A stretch of 64,000 bases of DNA, from the NCBI GenBank assembly GCA_048360435.1, contig DBGCOP010000003.1, positions 15,926 through 79,925 of the forward strand, read 5' to 3'. The DNA comes from Limenecus sp048360435. GTDB taxonomy: Bacteria > Cyanobacteriota > Vampirovibrionia > Gastranaerophilales > Gastranaerophilaceae. Within the stretch, counting starts at the first letter, position 1, and the number at the start of each line of letters is the position of its first letter. Below the pieces are notes generated by a model. It did no database searches. It worked only from the letters and a program-made list of their open reading frames with translations, and was not told the origin of the DNA. This document shows positions 18,312 to 27,280 of the stretch, piece by piece. Position numbers and translations under genes: made by a program.

Positions 18312-19175
18312 TTACGCCATATAGCCCCTAACACGCTGAGCAAGCTCATCCTTAGTTATCATTCCATCACCATTTCTGTCCAAGCCCTTGTTTGCTGAAT
18401 AATAAGCATTAGATTCATAACAAGATGCAAGAACATCACGTTTGGCCCTTGCAGGTAAGAAAATCAATGCATACAAAGTTCCTGCACCGATTTTTTCATT
18501 TGCACCTATGCCTGCTGATTTTTTTACGGATTTTATATATTTTTCAACATAAACCAATTGTTCTTCGGGTGACATATTTTTTAGAGCCTGTGTTGAAGTG
18601 CCAAGCCCTCTGGCTGTTTGAGGCATGAATTGTATAAGTCCCGTTGCTCCTCCGTTTTTATTTACAGCCCCGGGTTTTAAGCCAGATTCAGAGTACATAA
18701 CAGCCAATAAATCATTTGGATCGCAGCCCACCCTTTTCGCGACTTCAGTGGCTTTATTATAAAACCCGTCAGATAGATGCGGAGCTTTATTTTTCCATTT
18801 TTCTTTTAACTGTTTGGAATCATAAGAAAAATATGAGGTATCTTCATCCGAGTAATTTGACATAAACTGGTTGTTATCAAAAGTAAACAAAGACAAATCA
18901 ATTTGCGGAGGTTTATAGTTTGCCAATATTCCTAAAATGCCTGTCCAGGCAGTTTGCTGTAAATTTGAGCAAAACATATCAGCAAAACCGCTCGGCAGCT
19001 GATAAGCCGGTGGAAATATATCAGAACTGAAAGACAGATTCTGAGGCATTATAGGCTGATAAAATAGAGAATCTGAAGATATTGCAGGGAAAGAGGCTGT
19101 GGACACAGAATCAGACAAACCAAATGACTTGCCTATATAATCCAAATTCAAATTAACTGAATTCACGTCCGACAT
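18312..19175 (-). CDS. SLT-type lytic transglycosylase with C-terminal EF-hand
   Basis: The 287-residue protein has no classical signal peptide and a ~120-residue polar, Pro/Phe/Ser-rich N-terminal region. The C-terminal half is an SLT/lysozyme-like domain: VGCDPNDLLAVMYSESGL (catalytic Glu ~166), NGGATGLIQFMPQTARGLG, and SPEEQLVYVEKYI. It should cleave peptidoglycan glycan strands. The last ~20 residues form a canonical EF-hand loop, DRNGDGMITKDEL, suggesting calcium control or stabilisation. How it is exported is not visible. It is convergent with the CheR-like gene, 14 bases apart. Confidence 0.8.
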   Translation of the reverse strand: MSDVNSVNLNLDYIGKSFGLSDSVSTASFPAISSDSLFYQPIMPQNLSFSSDIFPPAYQLPSGFADMFCSNLQQTAWTGILGILANYKPPQIDLSLFTFDNNQFMSNYSDEDTSYFSYDSKQLKEKWKNKAPHLSDGFYNKATEVAKRVGCDPNDLLAVMYSESGLKPGAVNKNGGATGLIQFMPQTARGLGTSTQALKNMSPEEQLVYVEKYIKSVKKSAGIGANEKIGAGTLYALIFLPARAKRDVLASCYESNAYYSANKGLDRNGDGMITKDELAQRVRGYMA

Positions 19176-19259
19176 AATTTTCCCTTTATATCCTATACAT
19201 ATATAAAAACAATTTGTAGAAAAAAATTGCCCTAATTTCAGTTTATTGAATCAAAAAGA

Positions 19260-19730
19260 TTATCCGGGGAAAATAGGATGTTTTGAGAAAAAATCTCTCA
19301 TTTCTTGAGAATCTTTGAGCTCTTGCTCAATTACACGTTTATTTATCCCGGAAAGTGCTTCATAAATTTCTCTTAAAAAGGAGGCTTTATCCTTGCCTTT
19401 GCTATCAATTATGGCCATGCCTGCATGTGAAGTAACTCGTTTAAAAACTGATGGTGAATCTATATTTTCAACATTCGGAATAACTCTTATTTTTTGAACA
19501 TCCATCCTAACACCATCAAAAATATCATTTTCAATAGGTTGAAAACTCATTTTGAGTCCCTTATGTTTTCCATAGTTTCCAAGTGTAGTACTTGCTTCCG
19601 TGAGAGTATTTTTTAATTGTGGGTTAAATTTTTCAGAAATACTCACATATTTTTGTGCATTTTTTAAAGCTGCTTTGTTATTGGAAAAATTAGCATTTAT
19701 CAAACTTTTAAATAATGAAATTTTTTGCAT
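19260..19730 (-). CDS. hypothetical protein
   Basis: From ATG 19730 (MQKISLFKSLINAN), which has GAAAGG six bases upstream, this is a 156-residue protein. An open frame continues upstream but would overlap the preceding gene and lacks a ribosome site. It is soluble and mixed alpha/beta, with no motif I recognise. The central part (LKMSFQPIENDIFDGVRMDVQKIRV) and SPSVFKRVTSHAGMAIIDSKGK could form a small beta-rich domain. It follows the M49-like gene by 79 bases and may be co-expressed with it. Confidence 0.5.
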   Translation of the reverse strand: MQKISLFKSLINANFSNNKAALKNAQKYVSISEKFNPQLKNTLTEASTTLGNYGKHKGLKMSFQPIENDIFDGVRMDVQKIRVIPNVENIDSPSVFKRVTSHAGMAIIDSKGKDKASFLREIYEALSGINKRVIEQELKDSQEMRDFFSKHPIFPG

Positions 19731-19809
19731 AACAGACCTTTCTTTTTTGCATGTAATTGTATAAAACGCAAAAAAAGAAATTTTGACAGATAAAAGCAGC
19801 GATTTTACA

Positions 19810-21555
19810 TTACTTAATCTGAGCAAGTTTATCTGCAAGAGGTGTTTTTAAAATTCCATTTAAAGATTTGTCTATTTCCTTCAATTTTTTTGATAGGATT
19901 TCCATTTCATCCGTCCAAACAAAATTCTCAAGAACATATTTTTCACCAAGAGAAAAATCTTTTGACAATTGAACCCTAATAATTTCTGCAAGCATTTTTT
20001 GTGCGGTTGGAACCATTTTGTCCATATCAATTTCCAAAACGCCTTCATCATTCAGCCAAATAGCTTTATTTTCCAGAAAATATTTAGACTGCATAACGGT
20101 TCTGACTCTATGAGCCTGAGAGAGATTCGGTTTTGCTTTCAAAAAATTGTCAGCTGCGTATGTGACAATAATCTGTTTCTTCTCTTCAGGAGTATACATA
20201 CCAAGCTCAACAAGCACATCAAGCAAAGCCAAAGAGCCCATATCTGCTTTATTTTCTTCAATGATATTTTTATATTTTCCGAGTGCTTCCGTTCCTGATT
20301 TCGGTCCTAAAGAATGCACATTTTCATGTCCTATTGTAAACCAGTGATCAGCCTCCTGATTGTAATATTTATGAAGCTCTTTTGACAATGTTGCATCAAG
20401 TCTTTTCTGTCTTTTTGCTTTTGCTTCAGGGCTTGTACTTATCCTTATCTGCCTGTGATATACGTTTCTTCTTCCTCCCCCTATTTTCAAAGAGGGTTTA
20501 TCATTGTTGGGAAGGTTTTGAGCAAGGGTAATTCCGCCCCTGTATGTACCTTCATCACCTCTGAGTGTAACTATATCAACATCAACCATAGTCTGTTTTT
20601 CATCATCACCGTGTCCGATATTTTGTTCATATTCGTCTTTGTATGGCATATGCTGTGCAAGTGTTGGCATATATTTTTTTATTTCAAGAAGTTTTTGCGT
20701 GCCTTCTTTATTTACTATACCTACACGGATACCTATTGAATCCTTTGAAATTGGTTCAATTTCATTTTCGTCAAGCAACTTTTTTAATTCTTCATTCTCA
20801 ACAACAGTTCCTGTCATTTCATCTGCATATTGTTCTCTTGAAATAGTAAATTCCAAAGGCGTATCTTGAAGTTCTGCCCATTTTTTATCAGCATAAGCAT
20901 CATTCTTTGGATTATTTTCGCAAAGTGCAATTGCCTGAAGTTTCAAATATTTATTGAAATCTTCATTTGTAGAAACTTCAGCCGCAGCCTCAAGCTCATC
21001 AGCAATATATTCAAACTCTTCTTTAAAATATTCAGTATAATCAACACCTTTAAGCCTTTGATCTTCTCTAACAACCATTGAACGTTGATTAAGAATATTT
21101 TTTACCTCTTCTTTTTCTCCGTTTTTCAACATATCAAGAAGAATTTTATGAAACTCCTCTTTGGTTAAGTCAACAGGATAAAACCCTTTTCCAGGAAGTT
21201 CTTTTTCGCCTTTTGCAAGAAAAATTTTATTGGCTTCAGAATCCACAGCATTCATGCCAATCTGAGCAGTAAATAGAGTCAATGTCATTTTTGCGTCTTC
21301 ATTGCCCTTTTCCGCTTCTGTTTCCAGAAATTTTTTGAACTCAAGATTCTTAGGGTTATCTTGTTTCATAAAAACCTGATTTATTTTGTTTGCTGCTTTT
21401 ACAAGATGCTTGAGAGCTTCTTTATCTCCTTCATCAAGTGCTGCATATTCCTTGCTGTCTTCTTTCAGCATTTCTTTTGGTATCAAGCAATCTTTTGATG
21501 TTCTTTTTACCAGTTCCTCATGGGATAATCCCAGCTCGAATTTATTTTCAGACAT
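19810..21555 (-). CDS. M49-like zinc metallopeptidase-type protein
   Basis: I take ATG 21555 (MSENKFELGLS), which has GGAG nine bases upstream, giving 581 residues. The zinc-binding motif is HENVH at ~410-414. About 20 residues later comes EENKAD at 433-438, matching the second motif (EExR/KAD/E) of dipeptidyl-peptidase III (M49) and its bacterial relatives. M49 proper has HExxxH; here the spacing is HExxH. The N-terminal ~230 residues are acidic and helical and lack any signal peptide, so a cytosolic peptidase or hydrolase is likely. A Gly-rich stretch before the motif (GGITLAQNLPNND) also recalls M49 proteins. Confidence 0.7.
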   Translation of the reverse strand: MSENKFELGLSHEELVKRTSKDCLIPKEMLKEDSKEYAALDEGDKEALKHLVKAANKINQVFMKQDNPKNLEFKKFLETEAEKGNEDAKMTLTLFTAQIGMNAVDSEANKIFLAKGEKELPGKGFYPVDLTKEEFHKILLDMLKNGEKEEVKNILNQRSMVVREDQRLKGVDYTEYFKEEFEYIADELEAAAEVSTNEDFNKYLKLQAIALCENNPKNDAYADKKWAELQDTPLEFTISREQYADEMTGTVVENEELKKLLDENEIEPISKDSIGIRVGIVNKEGTQKLLEIKKYMPTLAQHMPYKDEYEQNIGHGDDEKQTMVDVDIVTLRGDEGTYRGGITLAQNLPNNDKPSLKIGGGRRNVYHRQIRISTSPEAKAKRQKRLDATLSKELHKYYNQEADHWFTIGHENVHSLGPKSGTEALGKYKNIIEENKADMGSLALLDVLVELGMYTPEEKKQIIVTYAADNFLKAKPNLSQAHRVRTVMQSKYFLENKAIWLNDEGVLEIDMDKMVPTAQKMLAEIIRVQLSKDFSLGEKYVLENFVWTDEMEILSKKLKEIDKSLNGILKTPLADKLAQIK

Positions 21556-21633
21556 ATCACTAAACTCCATATTTTCTATTTAATATAGAGTCAATTTAAC
21601 ATACTTTTTGAATTCTGTAATATCCTATATGTA

Positions 21634-22308
21634 CTATTTTCGGATTATAAAACCATAACGCTCGTTTTTGTATTCAAGAAACTCGCTATTAATCAACCCA
21701 AGGTCTTCATAAGGAATATTTGATTTTTCAAGCATACATTTTTGTGCAATTCTTTCCTTCTCCCCTTGATTCACAATCAGCATTTGTCCTTCATCCTTCA
21801 TAATGGAATAAGCATGCGCCAAAAGCTTTTCCGGCATAAAGAATCTTTTGGGCAATCCCCAAAGTTTCAAAGGGGATTCAAGAACAAAAGGCAAAATCCA
21901 TATTATATAGTCATAAGAAGTTTTTAACTCAAGAAGGTTTCCGGCTATATATTGGGTATTTTTTAAATTTTTTATATAGAATTTTGAAACCTCATATCTT
22001 GTATAAAAATTGTAATAAAGGCGATATGCATCTATTTCAACACCAGTCAAAGAAAAATTATTGCAAAATGAATCAAAAAAAGAATGTTCACCTCTCGCAT
22101 AAGACCAGTTTTTCGAGCCTATATCAAGAACAGAAATAAAATCTTTTTTCGTTTTAGAAAAAAATCTGTCTAATAAATCAAACACATAAAGATTCTCAAG
22201 ATAATTAATTAAAAGAGTCTCTTCATTCTTTTCAACAAAATTTTTTCTGGAAAATTTTGTATTTTGGCGAATGAAAAAATCAATATTATTTTTTATATTC
22301 TCAAACAT
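21634..22308 (-). CDS. class I SAM-dependent methyltransferase-like protein
   Basis: This is a 224-residue cytosolic protein. SVLDIGSKNWSYARG (residues ~62-75) fits motif I of a Rossmann methyltransferase, though the usual GxGxG is reduced to IGSKN. GVEIDAYRLYYNFY fits motif II with its acidic residue. The later YIIWILPFVLESPLKLWG and GQMLIVNQGEKER resemble the strand 4 and 5 regions. The target is unknown. It sits six bases after the DMT transporter stop and is likely co-transcribed with it. Confidence 0.55.
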   Translation of the reverse strand: MFENIKNNIDFFIRQNTKFSRKNFVEKNEETLLINYLENLYVFDLLDRFFSKTKKDFISVLDIGSKNWSYARGEHSFFDSFCNNFSLTGVEIDAYRLYYNFYTRYEVSKFYIKNLKNTQYIAGNLLELKTSYDYIIWILPFVLESPLKLWGLPKRFFMPEKLLAHAYSIMKDEGQMLIVNQGEKERIAQKCMLEKSNIPYEDLGLINSEFLEYKNERYGFIIRK

Positions 22309-22314
22309 AAATCA

Positions 22315-23193
22315 TCACTTACACAAAATAATTAACATTGCTCCCAATATCATAATAACAGCACCAATCAGCTTTTTCATGATATTTTCTTCCTTAAAAA
22401 TTTTATAGCCCAATATTATGCTTACAATTGAAGATAACTGAAACAAAGCCAGAGCATAAGATACATTCATATGGGAAAATACATAGTTTGTCGTAAACTG
22501 CATAACACCAGCAAATACAGATATATTCACAAAAAATAATGCAGCTCTTGTTTTCATAACAGACAATTCGAATTTGTAATCAATTTTTTTGAAAAATAAA
22601 ATTACAGAAGAAAAAAGAAATCCAAACAAACACCATATAACAAAAGCTGATGTTATATCAGAAATCAAAATTATTTTTTTCAAATAAACCGCTTCTGCTG
22701 CACAAAATATTAAAGCAAGAAATCTGTATTGCAAATCCTTCCTTTTAAAAACTTTTAAGCTAAAACGATTTTTTGGGGAATCAAGTACAAAAAAGCTACC
22801 CAGAATAATCAAAACCATGCCAGCCATGCCGTATAAATTCGGCATTTCTTTAAGCAGTATCATACCAAGAATCAAGCCCACAACGGCCTTATAAGAGTTA
22901 ATTGGTCCAAGCACGGACAAATCACCAAACTCAAGTGCCTTAACCAAAAAACCATTACCCAAAGAGCCCAGCAAACCAATTATTAACGCATATAACCAAA
23001 AATGTAAATCTGATTTAAACAATCCTGTTTGAAACATTAACGGAAGGCAAGATAGGCTCAAAAGCAAATATGTAACAAAGTTGATTACATATGGATTACA
23101 ACCTTTATTAGTTAATTTTTTTTGATATACATTACCCAGGGAATTAGAAAAAATCCTGAGCACAACAGCTGCCGAAACCCAAAACAACGCCAA
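22315..23193 (-). CDS. EamA/DMT-family transporter
   Basis: This 292-residue inner-membrane protein has about ten hydrophobic helices in two EamA repeats. Repeat 1 ends in GDLSVLGPINSYKAVVGLILGMILLKE and repeat 2 in FSHMNVSYALALFQLSSIVSIILGYKIFKEE, with the family glycine and the acidic residues that close each repeat. DMT transporters export metabolites such as amino acids, but the substrate cannot be read. It is followed by the methyltransferase-like gene with a six-base gap. Confidence 0.85.
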   Translation of the reverse strand: MALFWVSAAVVLRIFSNSLGNVYQKKLTNKGCNPYVINFVTYLLLSLSCLPLMFQTGLFKSDLHFWLYALIIGLLGSLGNGFLVKALEFGDLSVLGPINSYKAVVGLILGMILLKEMPNLYGMAGMVLIILGSFFVLDSPKNRFSLKVFKRKDLQYRFLALIFCAAEAVYLKKIILISDITSAFVIWCLFGFLFSSVILFFKKIDYKFELSVMKTRAALFFVNISVFAGVMQFTTNYVFSHMNVSYALALFQLSSIVSIILGYKIFKEENIMKKLIGAVIMILGAMLIILCK

Positions 23194-23261
23194 AATAGTT
23201 TTCTCCTATGTGTTTTTTTTATTAATTATACAAATATTGATTTTTGAAGTAAAATTTTATT

Positions 23262-23900
23262 ATGAAAAAATTTTTGTCGACACTTTTGATTTTTTTGTGC
23301 TTAAGCGAAATGGTTCTCGCTATACCTGTTGATACAACAGGGTGGGTGTGCAACCCTGAGCATATTTCCGTGAATGCATCTGAAATTCAGCTTAAAAGTG
23401 ATTTAAAAAATGACTTTCGTGTTTATCAAACAACAATAAGCAACCTGACAAAAAGCACAGTAGATGTTTCAATTCCGGTTAACAATGCTTTTATGGAAAA
23501 TGTCAATAAACTTTTGAACTCGGGGTTGAGTTTCAAAGAATTAATGACAATTCCCAAACAAATTGCAGTAGACAGCTATAACGAAGATGTAGGTACCGGA
23601 AACATTGCCAAAGCACACAAAGGTTTGATTTACATACTGGCATCCGCAGGTGCTGTTATCGCAGGTGCCGGTCTAATTGGTGTATATCCGCAGCAAAAAA
23701 CAGAAGAATTTTTCTCTAAGAGAAAAATAAGAAAAGAATATTCAAAAATAAACAAAAATATAATTGATACTTTGGTTTTATCACCATTTGAAGAAAAAGA
23801 TGTTTATCTGTTTATGCCTATTGAAAATAATGCATGCGTAATCAACTCTTCAGTCAGAGAAGAAGAACAAGAGCTTAACTCAGACTATCATCAGTTATAA
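23262..23900 (+). CDS. exported or membrane-anchored hypothetical protein
   Basis: The 212-residue protein has a signal peptide (MKKFLSTLLIFLCLSEMVLA). A ~100-residue extracytoplasmic beta-like domain contains NLTKSTVDVSIPVNNAF, and a membrane helix lies at about residues 125-145 (GLIYILASAGAVIAGAGLIG). A Lys/Glu-rich cytosolic tail ends in EEEQELNSDYHQL. I do not recognise the family. The stop overlaps that of the convergent ABC gene by ten bases. Confidence 0.6.
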   Translation: MKKFLSTLLIFLCLSEMVLAIPVDTTGWVCNPEHISVNASEIQLKSDLKNDFRVYQTTISNLTKSTVDVSIPVNNAFMENVNKLLNSGLSFKELMTIPKQIAVDSYNEDVGTGNIAKAHKGLIYILASAGAVIAGAGLIGVYPQQKTEEFFSKRKIRKEYSKINKNIIDTLVLSPFEEKDVYLFMPIENNACVINSSVREEEQELNSDYHQL

Positions 23901-24691
23901 TTTTTGATATAAAATCTATCATTTTCTTTTTCAAGTAATATATCAATCCCAAAAATTTCTGACAGATTCTCAGAAGTCATTATATCTTCTTTTAGGCCTT
24001 GTTTAAAAATTGTATTATCAGCAATCAAAGCAACATGTGTAATCTCAGGAAAAATTTCATCGATATTGTGTGTGACAAGAATTAACGGTATGTCTTTTGA
24101 GAGCTTTCTTAGCATCTTCAAAAAACAGCCTTGTGCTTTTATATCCAATCCTGTTGTGGGTTCATCAAGAACAAAAGCTTTCGGCTCATGAACAAGAGCT
24201 CTTGCGATAATACATCGTCTTTGTTCGCCGGTACTCATCTGATTAAATTTCTTTTCCTTCAAATCTGTTATCTCAAGGAAATTCATTATATCCAAAGCTT
24301 TATTATATTCTTTATTACTAAAAACATGATGTTGAAAAACGCCCAGAGAACTGTAATACCCGCTCAAAACTATATCCAGCCCCGTAGAATTGCCTCTGTA
24401 TGACAAAAGCTGACTTTGAAGATCATTTGTTATTATTCCCAAATATTTTTTCAGCTCAAATATATCCCAGCGGTCTTTGCCAAATATATTCTTTTTAAAA
24501 GGATATTTTGTATTAGGGTATAAATCATGTGAAAACAATTTTATTAATGTAGATTTTCCGCTTCCGTTAGCGCCAAGCACCACCCAATTCTGTTTATCCG
24601 TTATTTTTAGATTAATATTTTTGAGGACGGTAATATCACCGTAATTAACATAAACATTCTCAAAATCTATTATATTTTCTTCTTTCTTCAT
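23891..24691 (-). CDS. stand-alone ABC transporter ATP-binding protein
   Basis: I choose ATG 24691 (MKKEENIIDFENVYVNYGD), giving 266 residues; the 17 residues upstream are hydrophobic and unlike this family. All nucleotide-binding motifs are present: Walker A GANGSGKST, a signature variant MSTGEQRR, Walker B AFVLDEPTTGLD and the H-loop THN. The closest type is the ModF/iron-siderophore-like ATPases, which use the STGE form and often act singly. No permease or binding protein lies nearby, so the partner is unlinked or absent. Confidence 0.85.
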   Translation of the reverse strand: MKKEENIIDFENVYVNYGDITVLKNINLKITDKQNWVVLGANGSGKSTLIKLFSHDLYPNTKYPFKKNIFGKDRWDIFELKKYLGIITNDLQSQLLSYRGNSTGLDIVLSGYYSSLGVFQHHVFSNKEYNKALDIMNFLEITDLKEKKFNQMSTGEQRRCIIARALVHEPKAFVLDEPTTGLDIKAQGCFLKMLRKLSKDIPLILVTHNIDEIFPEITHVALIADNTIFKQGLKEDIMTSENLSEIFGIDILLEKENDRFYIKNYN

Positions 24692-24810
24692 AAAAACCGC
24701 TAATCTTTTACAACAAATTAAGTATATAAAAAACAGAAACAAAAGAGCAATGCGAAAAAAGGATTTTTACTTTTATATCATTCTATGATATTTAATTTAA
24801 TGAGGTATTT

Positions 24811-25713
24811 ATGCTAAACAGAAGAATCACCGGAATCTTAAACGGAGCAATAGCCGCTGCAAGTTATGGAACAAATCCATTGTTTGCCCTGCCATTGTTT
24901 GCCGGAGGAATAGGAGTCAATTCAGTTCTTTTTTACAGATATGCATTTGCTGTAATTATATATGGAATATGGCTCAAATTCTTTAAAAAGATTTCACTAA
25001 ATATCTCCATTAAAGAGTTTTTTCCTCTGATGATTTTAGGCATATTTTTCTCCTTGTCATCATTAACACTTTTTGAAGCATTCAAATATATTGAAGCAGG
25101 AATAGCTTGCACAATACTTTTTATTTATCCTGTTATGGTTGCTGTAATCATGGCATTATTTTTTAAAGAAAAAATAACAAAAACAGTTATCACGTCTATA
25201 ATACTTACATCAATAGGAATAGCCCTACTATATAAAGGGCAACCCGGAACATCTTTAAATCTGCATGGAGTAGCTGTTGTTTTATTATCAGCATTATTAT
25301 ATGCACTTTATATAGTAGGAGTGAAAAACATAAAATCAATTCAACATGTTAACCGTTCAAAAATGAGCTTCTATGTTATGTTATTCGGTTTATTTGTTTA
25401 TATAGTTAACCTAAAATTCTGTACACAGCTTCAGATTCCGCACAGTCCGCTTCTGTGGCTTTGTGTATTAGGTCTGGCATTAATGCCCACAATAATATCT
25501 CTTGAGACTATAACAATATCCATAAAGCTTATAGGTTCAACTACAACCGCAATTCTTGGTGCCTTAGAGCCTTTAACTGCCATTTTAATAGGAGTATTAA
25601 TTTTTCATGAATCTCTGACACTGAGAATTATTACAGGCATATTACTTATTTTATCAGGCGTATTGCTTATAGTGACAAAAAACGCAAGATCAAGAAAACA
25701 AAAAAGAACCTGA
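24811..25713 (+). CDS. EamA/DMT-family transporter
   Basis: The 300-residue inner-membrane protein has ten predicted helices in two EamA halves. The first half ends AGIACTILFIYPVMVAVIMALFFKEK and the second IGSTTTAILGALEPLTAILIGVLIFHE, both classical endings. The C-terminal tail is basic (ARSRKQKRT), consistent with an inside location. It is unrelated in detail to the other DMT gene at 22315-23193. A strong hairpin terminator overlaps its stop. Confidence 0.87.
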   Translation: MLNRRITGILNGAIAAASYGTNPLFALPLFAGGIGVNSVLFYRYAFAVIIYGIWLKFFKKISLNISIKEFFPLMILGIFFSLSSLTLFEAFKYIEAGIACTILFIYPVMVAVIMALFFKEKITKTVITSIILTSIGIALLYKGQPGTSLNLHGVAVVLLSALLYALYIVGVKNIKSIQHVNRSKMSFYVMLFGLFVYIVNLKFCTQLQIPHSPLLWLCVLGLALMPTIISLETITISIKLIGSTTTAILGALEPLTAILIGVLIFHESLTLRIITGILLILSGVLLIVTKNARSRKQKRT

Positions 25714-25729
25714 GTATACAGGTTCTTTT
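25702..25729. terminator. bidirectional terminator between a DMT gene and tRNA-Leu
   Basis: An 11-bp perfect stem AAAAGAACCTG (25702-25712) / CAGGTTCTTTT (25719-25729) has a six-base loop and A/T flanks on both sides. It ends the plus-strand DMT transcript and also lies seven bases beyond the minus-strand tRNA-Leu 3' end. Confidence 0.8.
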
Positions 25730-25735
25730 GTTAAG

Positions 25736-25820
25736 TGGTGGGCCCGGAGAGACTCGAACTCTCACACATCGCTGCGCTAGATCCTAAGTCTAGTGCGTCT
25801 ACCAATTTCGCCACAGGCCC
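25736..25820 (-). tRNA. tRNA-Leu (anticodon TAG)
   Basis: The minus strand reads GGGCCTG at the 5' acceptor, pairing with CGGGCCC plus discriminator A and an encoded CCA. The anticodon loop CTTAGGA between CTAGA/TCTAG stems gives anticodon TAG. The variable arm is long, as in class II tRNAs, and the T-loop TTCGAGT is normal. Length is 85 nt including CCA. Confidence 0.93.
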
Positions 25821-25920
25821 AGATATTAAATTTTCACGGTCTTGCGTCAACCAACCTCTCATAAAATTGACATTTAGCCAATTTTATTCGGCAGAGTGCC
25901 ACAGGCCCGATTTAAATTTT
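25802..25920 (-). repeat. imperfect duplication of the tRNA-Leu 5' end
   Basis: GCCACAGGCCC at 25810-25820 (acceptor and D-arm start of tRNA-Leu) recurs at 25898-25908. Both copies are followed by a similar AT stretch (AGATATTAAATTTT and GATTTAAATTTT) and preceded by CCAATTT, with ~14 extra bases in the second copy. The second copy cannot fold as a full tRNA. It may be a decayed tRNA copy or an integration scar. Confidence 0.45.
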
Positions 25921-25972
25921 TAATGTATATCAATCTTATCGTATAAAAGATAATCGTCAATAGTCATAACAG

Positions 25973-26001
25973 TTGCTAATTTATTACTTTTTACTTATTA
26001 T
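25973..26001 (+). promoter_or_regulatory. possible promoter of tRNA-Ala
   Basis: TTGCTA (25973-25978) and TATTAT (25996-26001) are 17 bases apart, with the tRNA starting eight bases after the -10 box. Both boxes are fair sigma70 matches in very AT-rich DNA. Confidence 0.4.
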
Positions 26002-26009
26002 AAAGATAC

Positions 26010-26082
26010 GGGGCGTTAGCGCAGCTGGTAGCGCACAACACTGGCAGTGTTGGGGTCACGAGTTCGAGTCTCGTACGCTCCA
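26010..26082 (+). tRNA. tRNA-Ala (anticodon GGC)
   Basis: The 73-nt cloverleaf has acceptor GGGGCGT/ACGCTCC, including the G3-T70 (G3-U70) pair that marks alanine tRNAs. The D-arm is GCGC/GCGC, the anticodon loop CTGGCAG (anticodon GGC) and the T-loop TTCGAGT. CCA is not encoded, unlike the two other tRNAs here. Confidence 0.94.
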
Positions 26083-26089
26083 AAAATTT

Positions 26090-26117
26090 AAAGAAGGATT
26101 TTTGTCCTTCTTTTTTA
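26090..26117. terminator. terminator after tRNA-Ala
   Basis: A 9-bp stem AAAGAAGGA (26090-26098) / TCCTTCTTT (26105-26113), six-base loop and following T-run on the plus strand. The A-rich left side also lets it serve the minus-strand gene ending at 26115. Confidence 0.85.
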
Positions 26118-27110
26118 TTTTTTAAAAACATGAAACTGATTTTCATTCAATGGTTTATATTCAAGCAAAGGAGTAACAAGTTTCAAAATCTTATTGATAA
26201 CAGGATTCGAATGATGAATAAGCACATAAAGCATTTTATATCTGCTGCCCAGCTTCAGCTTTGCTTCATCTGTTGTTTGCCCCAAATCTATTGAAGAAAA
26301 GCCCTGTTCGATTCCATAACGTACAATTTCCAAAAGAAGTCTTATATAAGTATCATATTCCGTCACACTTTTTTTATTAAGTCCAACAAATTCAAAGATT
26401 AATTCATCGCAATTTTTACTCAACTGAGCAAACCCCTGTACTCCTTTATCATTTTTCAAAACTATAATAATACATCTTTTTTCTCTGAAATAATCAATTG
26501 AAACCTTGCCAAGCTTATATTCGGCATTGTTATATACATCGAGATACAAATTATACATTTCTTCATTGAAATCCTTATTACTCTGAAGAATAAAACAGTT
26601 CAAACGTTCTGATTTACGAAAAGCAATATTATACCTTCTTCTATACCCTGAGCGAAGCTCTGACATATAATCATCAAAAGTATTCCATCTAATCTTTAAA
26701 ATACATTTTGGAAGAATCAAACCTTTAGAAAAACCATCCAAAGTATAATTTTTATCCACATTCAAAATCATTGTAAAGCCTTTTAAAGATTTTAAAAATT
26801 TTTCTGTTTGTAACTTTGTTTCAACACCAAAAATGCCAGCCGGTTTAGAAAGTGTGAATGGATAATAAACTGAATTCATAAGAATAGGAATATTAAATGG
26901 AGTGAACATAGCTATATTATTATCAGCAGTTTTGCAAATCAAAAATTGTGTATCAATAAAGCCGTTATTGTCTCTGAATAAATAATAAGTCTTTTGTGAA
27001 GCATCCATTTTTTCAGCAATATTCAAATAATCTTTCTTTAAATAAAGATTATCTCCAATGTTATATTCCCAATCATCAGGCAAGTCCTGTGCTTTATAAA
27101 ATATTTCCAC
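26115..27110 (-). CDS. GNAT/FemAB-like acyltransferase
   Basis: This 331-residue cytosolic protein has a C-terminal half (~150-310) resembling the FemAB-like GNAT families. RSGYRRRYNIAFRKSERL is the usual basic helix, KGVQGFAQLSKNCDELIFEFVG the central strands, and YIRLLLEIVRYGIEQGFSSIDLGQTTDEAK the acyl-CoA side helix and strand. The N-terminal half has a second, more divergent lobe. FemAB-like proteins add amino acids or acyl groups to wall or lipid precursors. The substrate is unknown. Confidence 0.65.
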   Translation of the reverse strand: MEIFYKAQDLPDDWEYNIGDNLYLKKDYLNIAEKMDASQKTYYLFRDNNGFIDTQFLICKTADNNIAMFTPFNIPILMNSVYYPFTLSKPAGIFGVETKLQTEKFLKSLKGFTMILNVDKNYTLDGFSKGLILPKCILKIRWNTFDDYMSELRSGYRRRYNIAFRKSERLNCFILQSNKDFNEEMYNLYLDVYNNAEYKLGKVSIDYFREKRCIIIVLKNDKGVQGFAQLSKNCDELIFEFVGLNKKSVTEYDTYIRLLLEIVRYGIEQGFSSIDLGQTTDEAKLKLGSRYKMLYVLIHHSNPVINKILKLVTPLLEYKPLNENQFHVFKK

Positions 27111-27280
27111 TACATTATCCGTTCTTTATTAAAAAAATTACTTTAATTATATAAACTGAATTTCATCATTTCACTGCAATATTGGATAGTTTAAATGAGC
27201 AATATTTTAAAAGCTTATAAGATTTATGGATATTTAAAATTAATAAGCTAAGATATTGATTGTTAAAAAATAAGAGATAA

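Noticed and set aside
25735..25923. 62-residue frame over tRNA-Leu
   Set aside because: It reads through a tRNA gene; such frames are a known annotation artefact.
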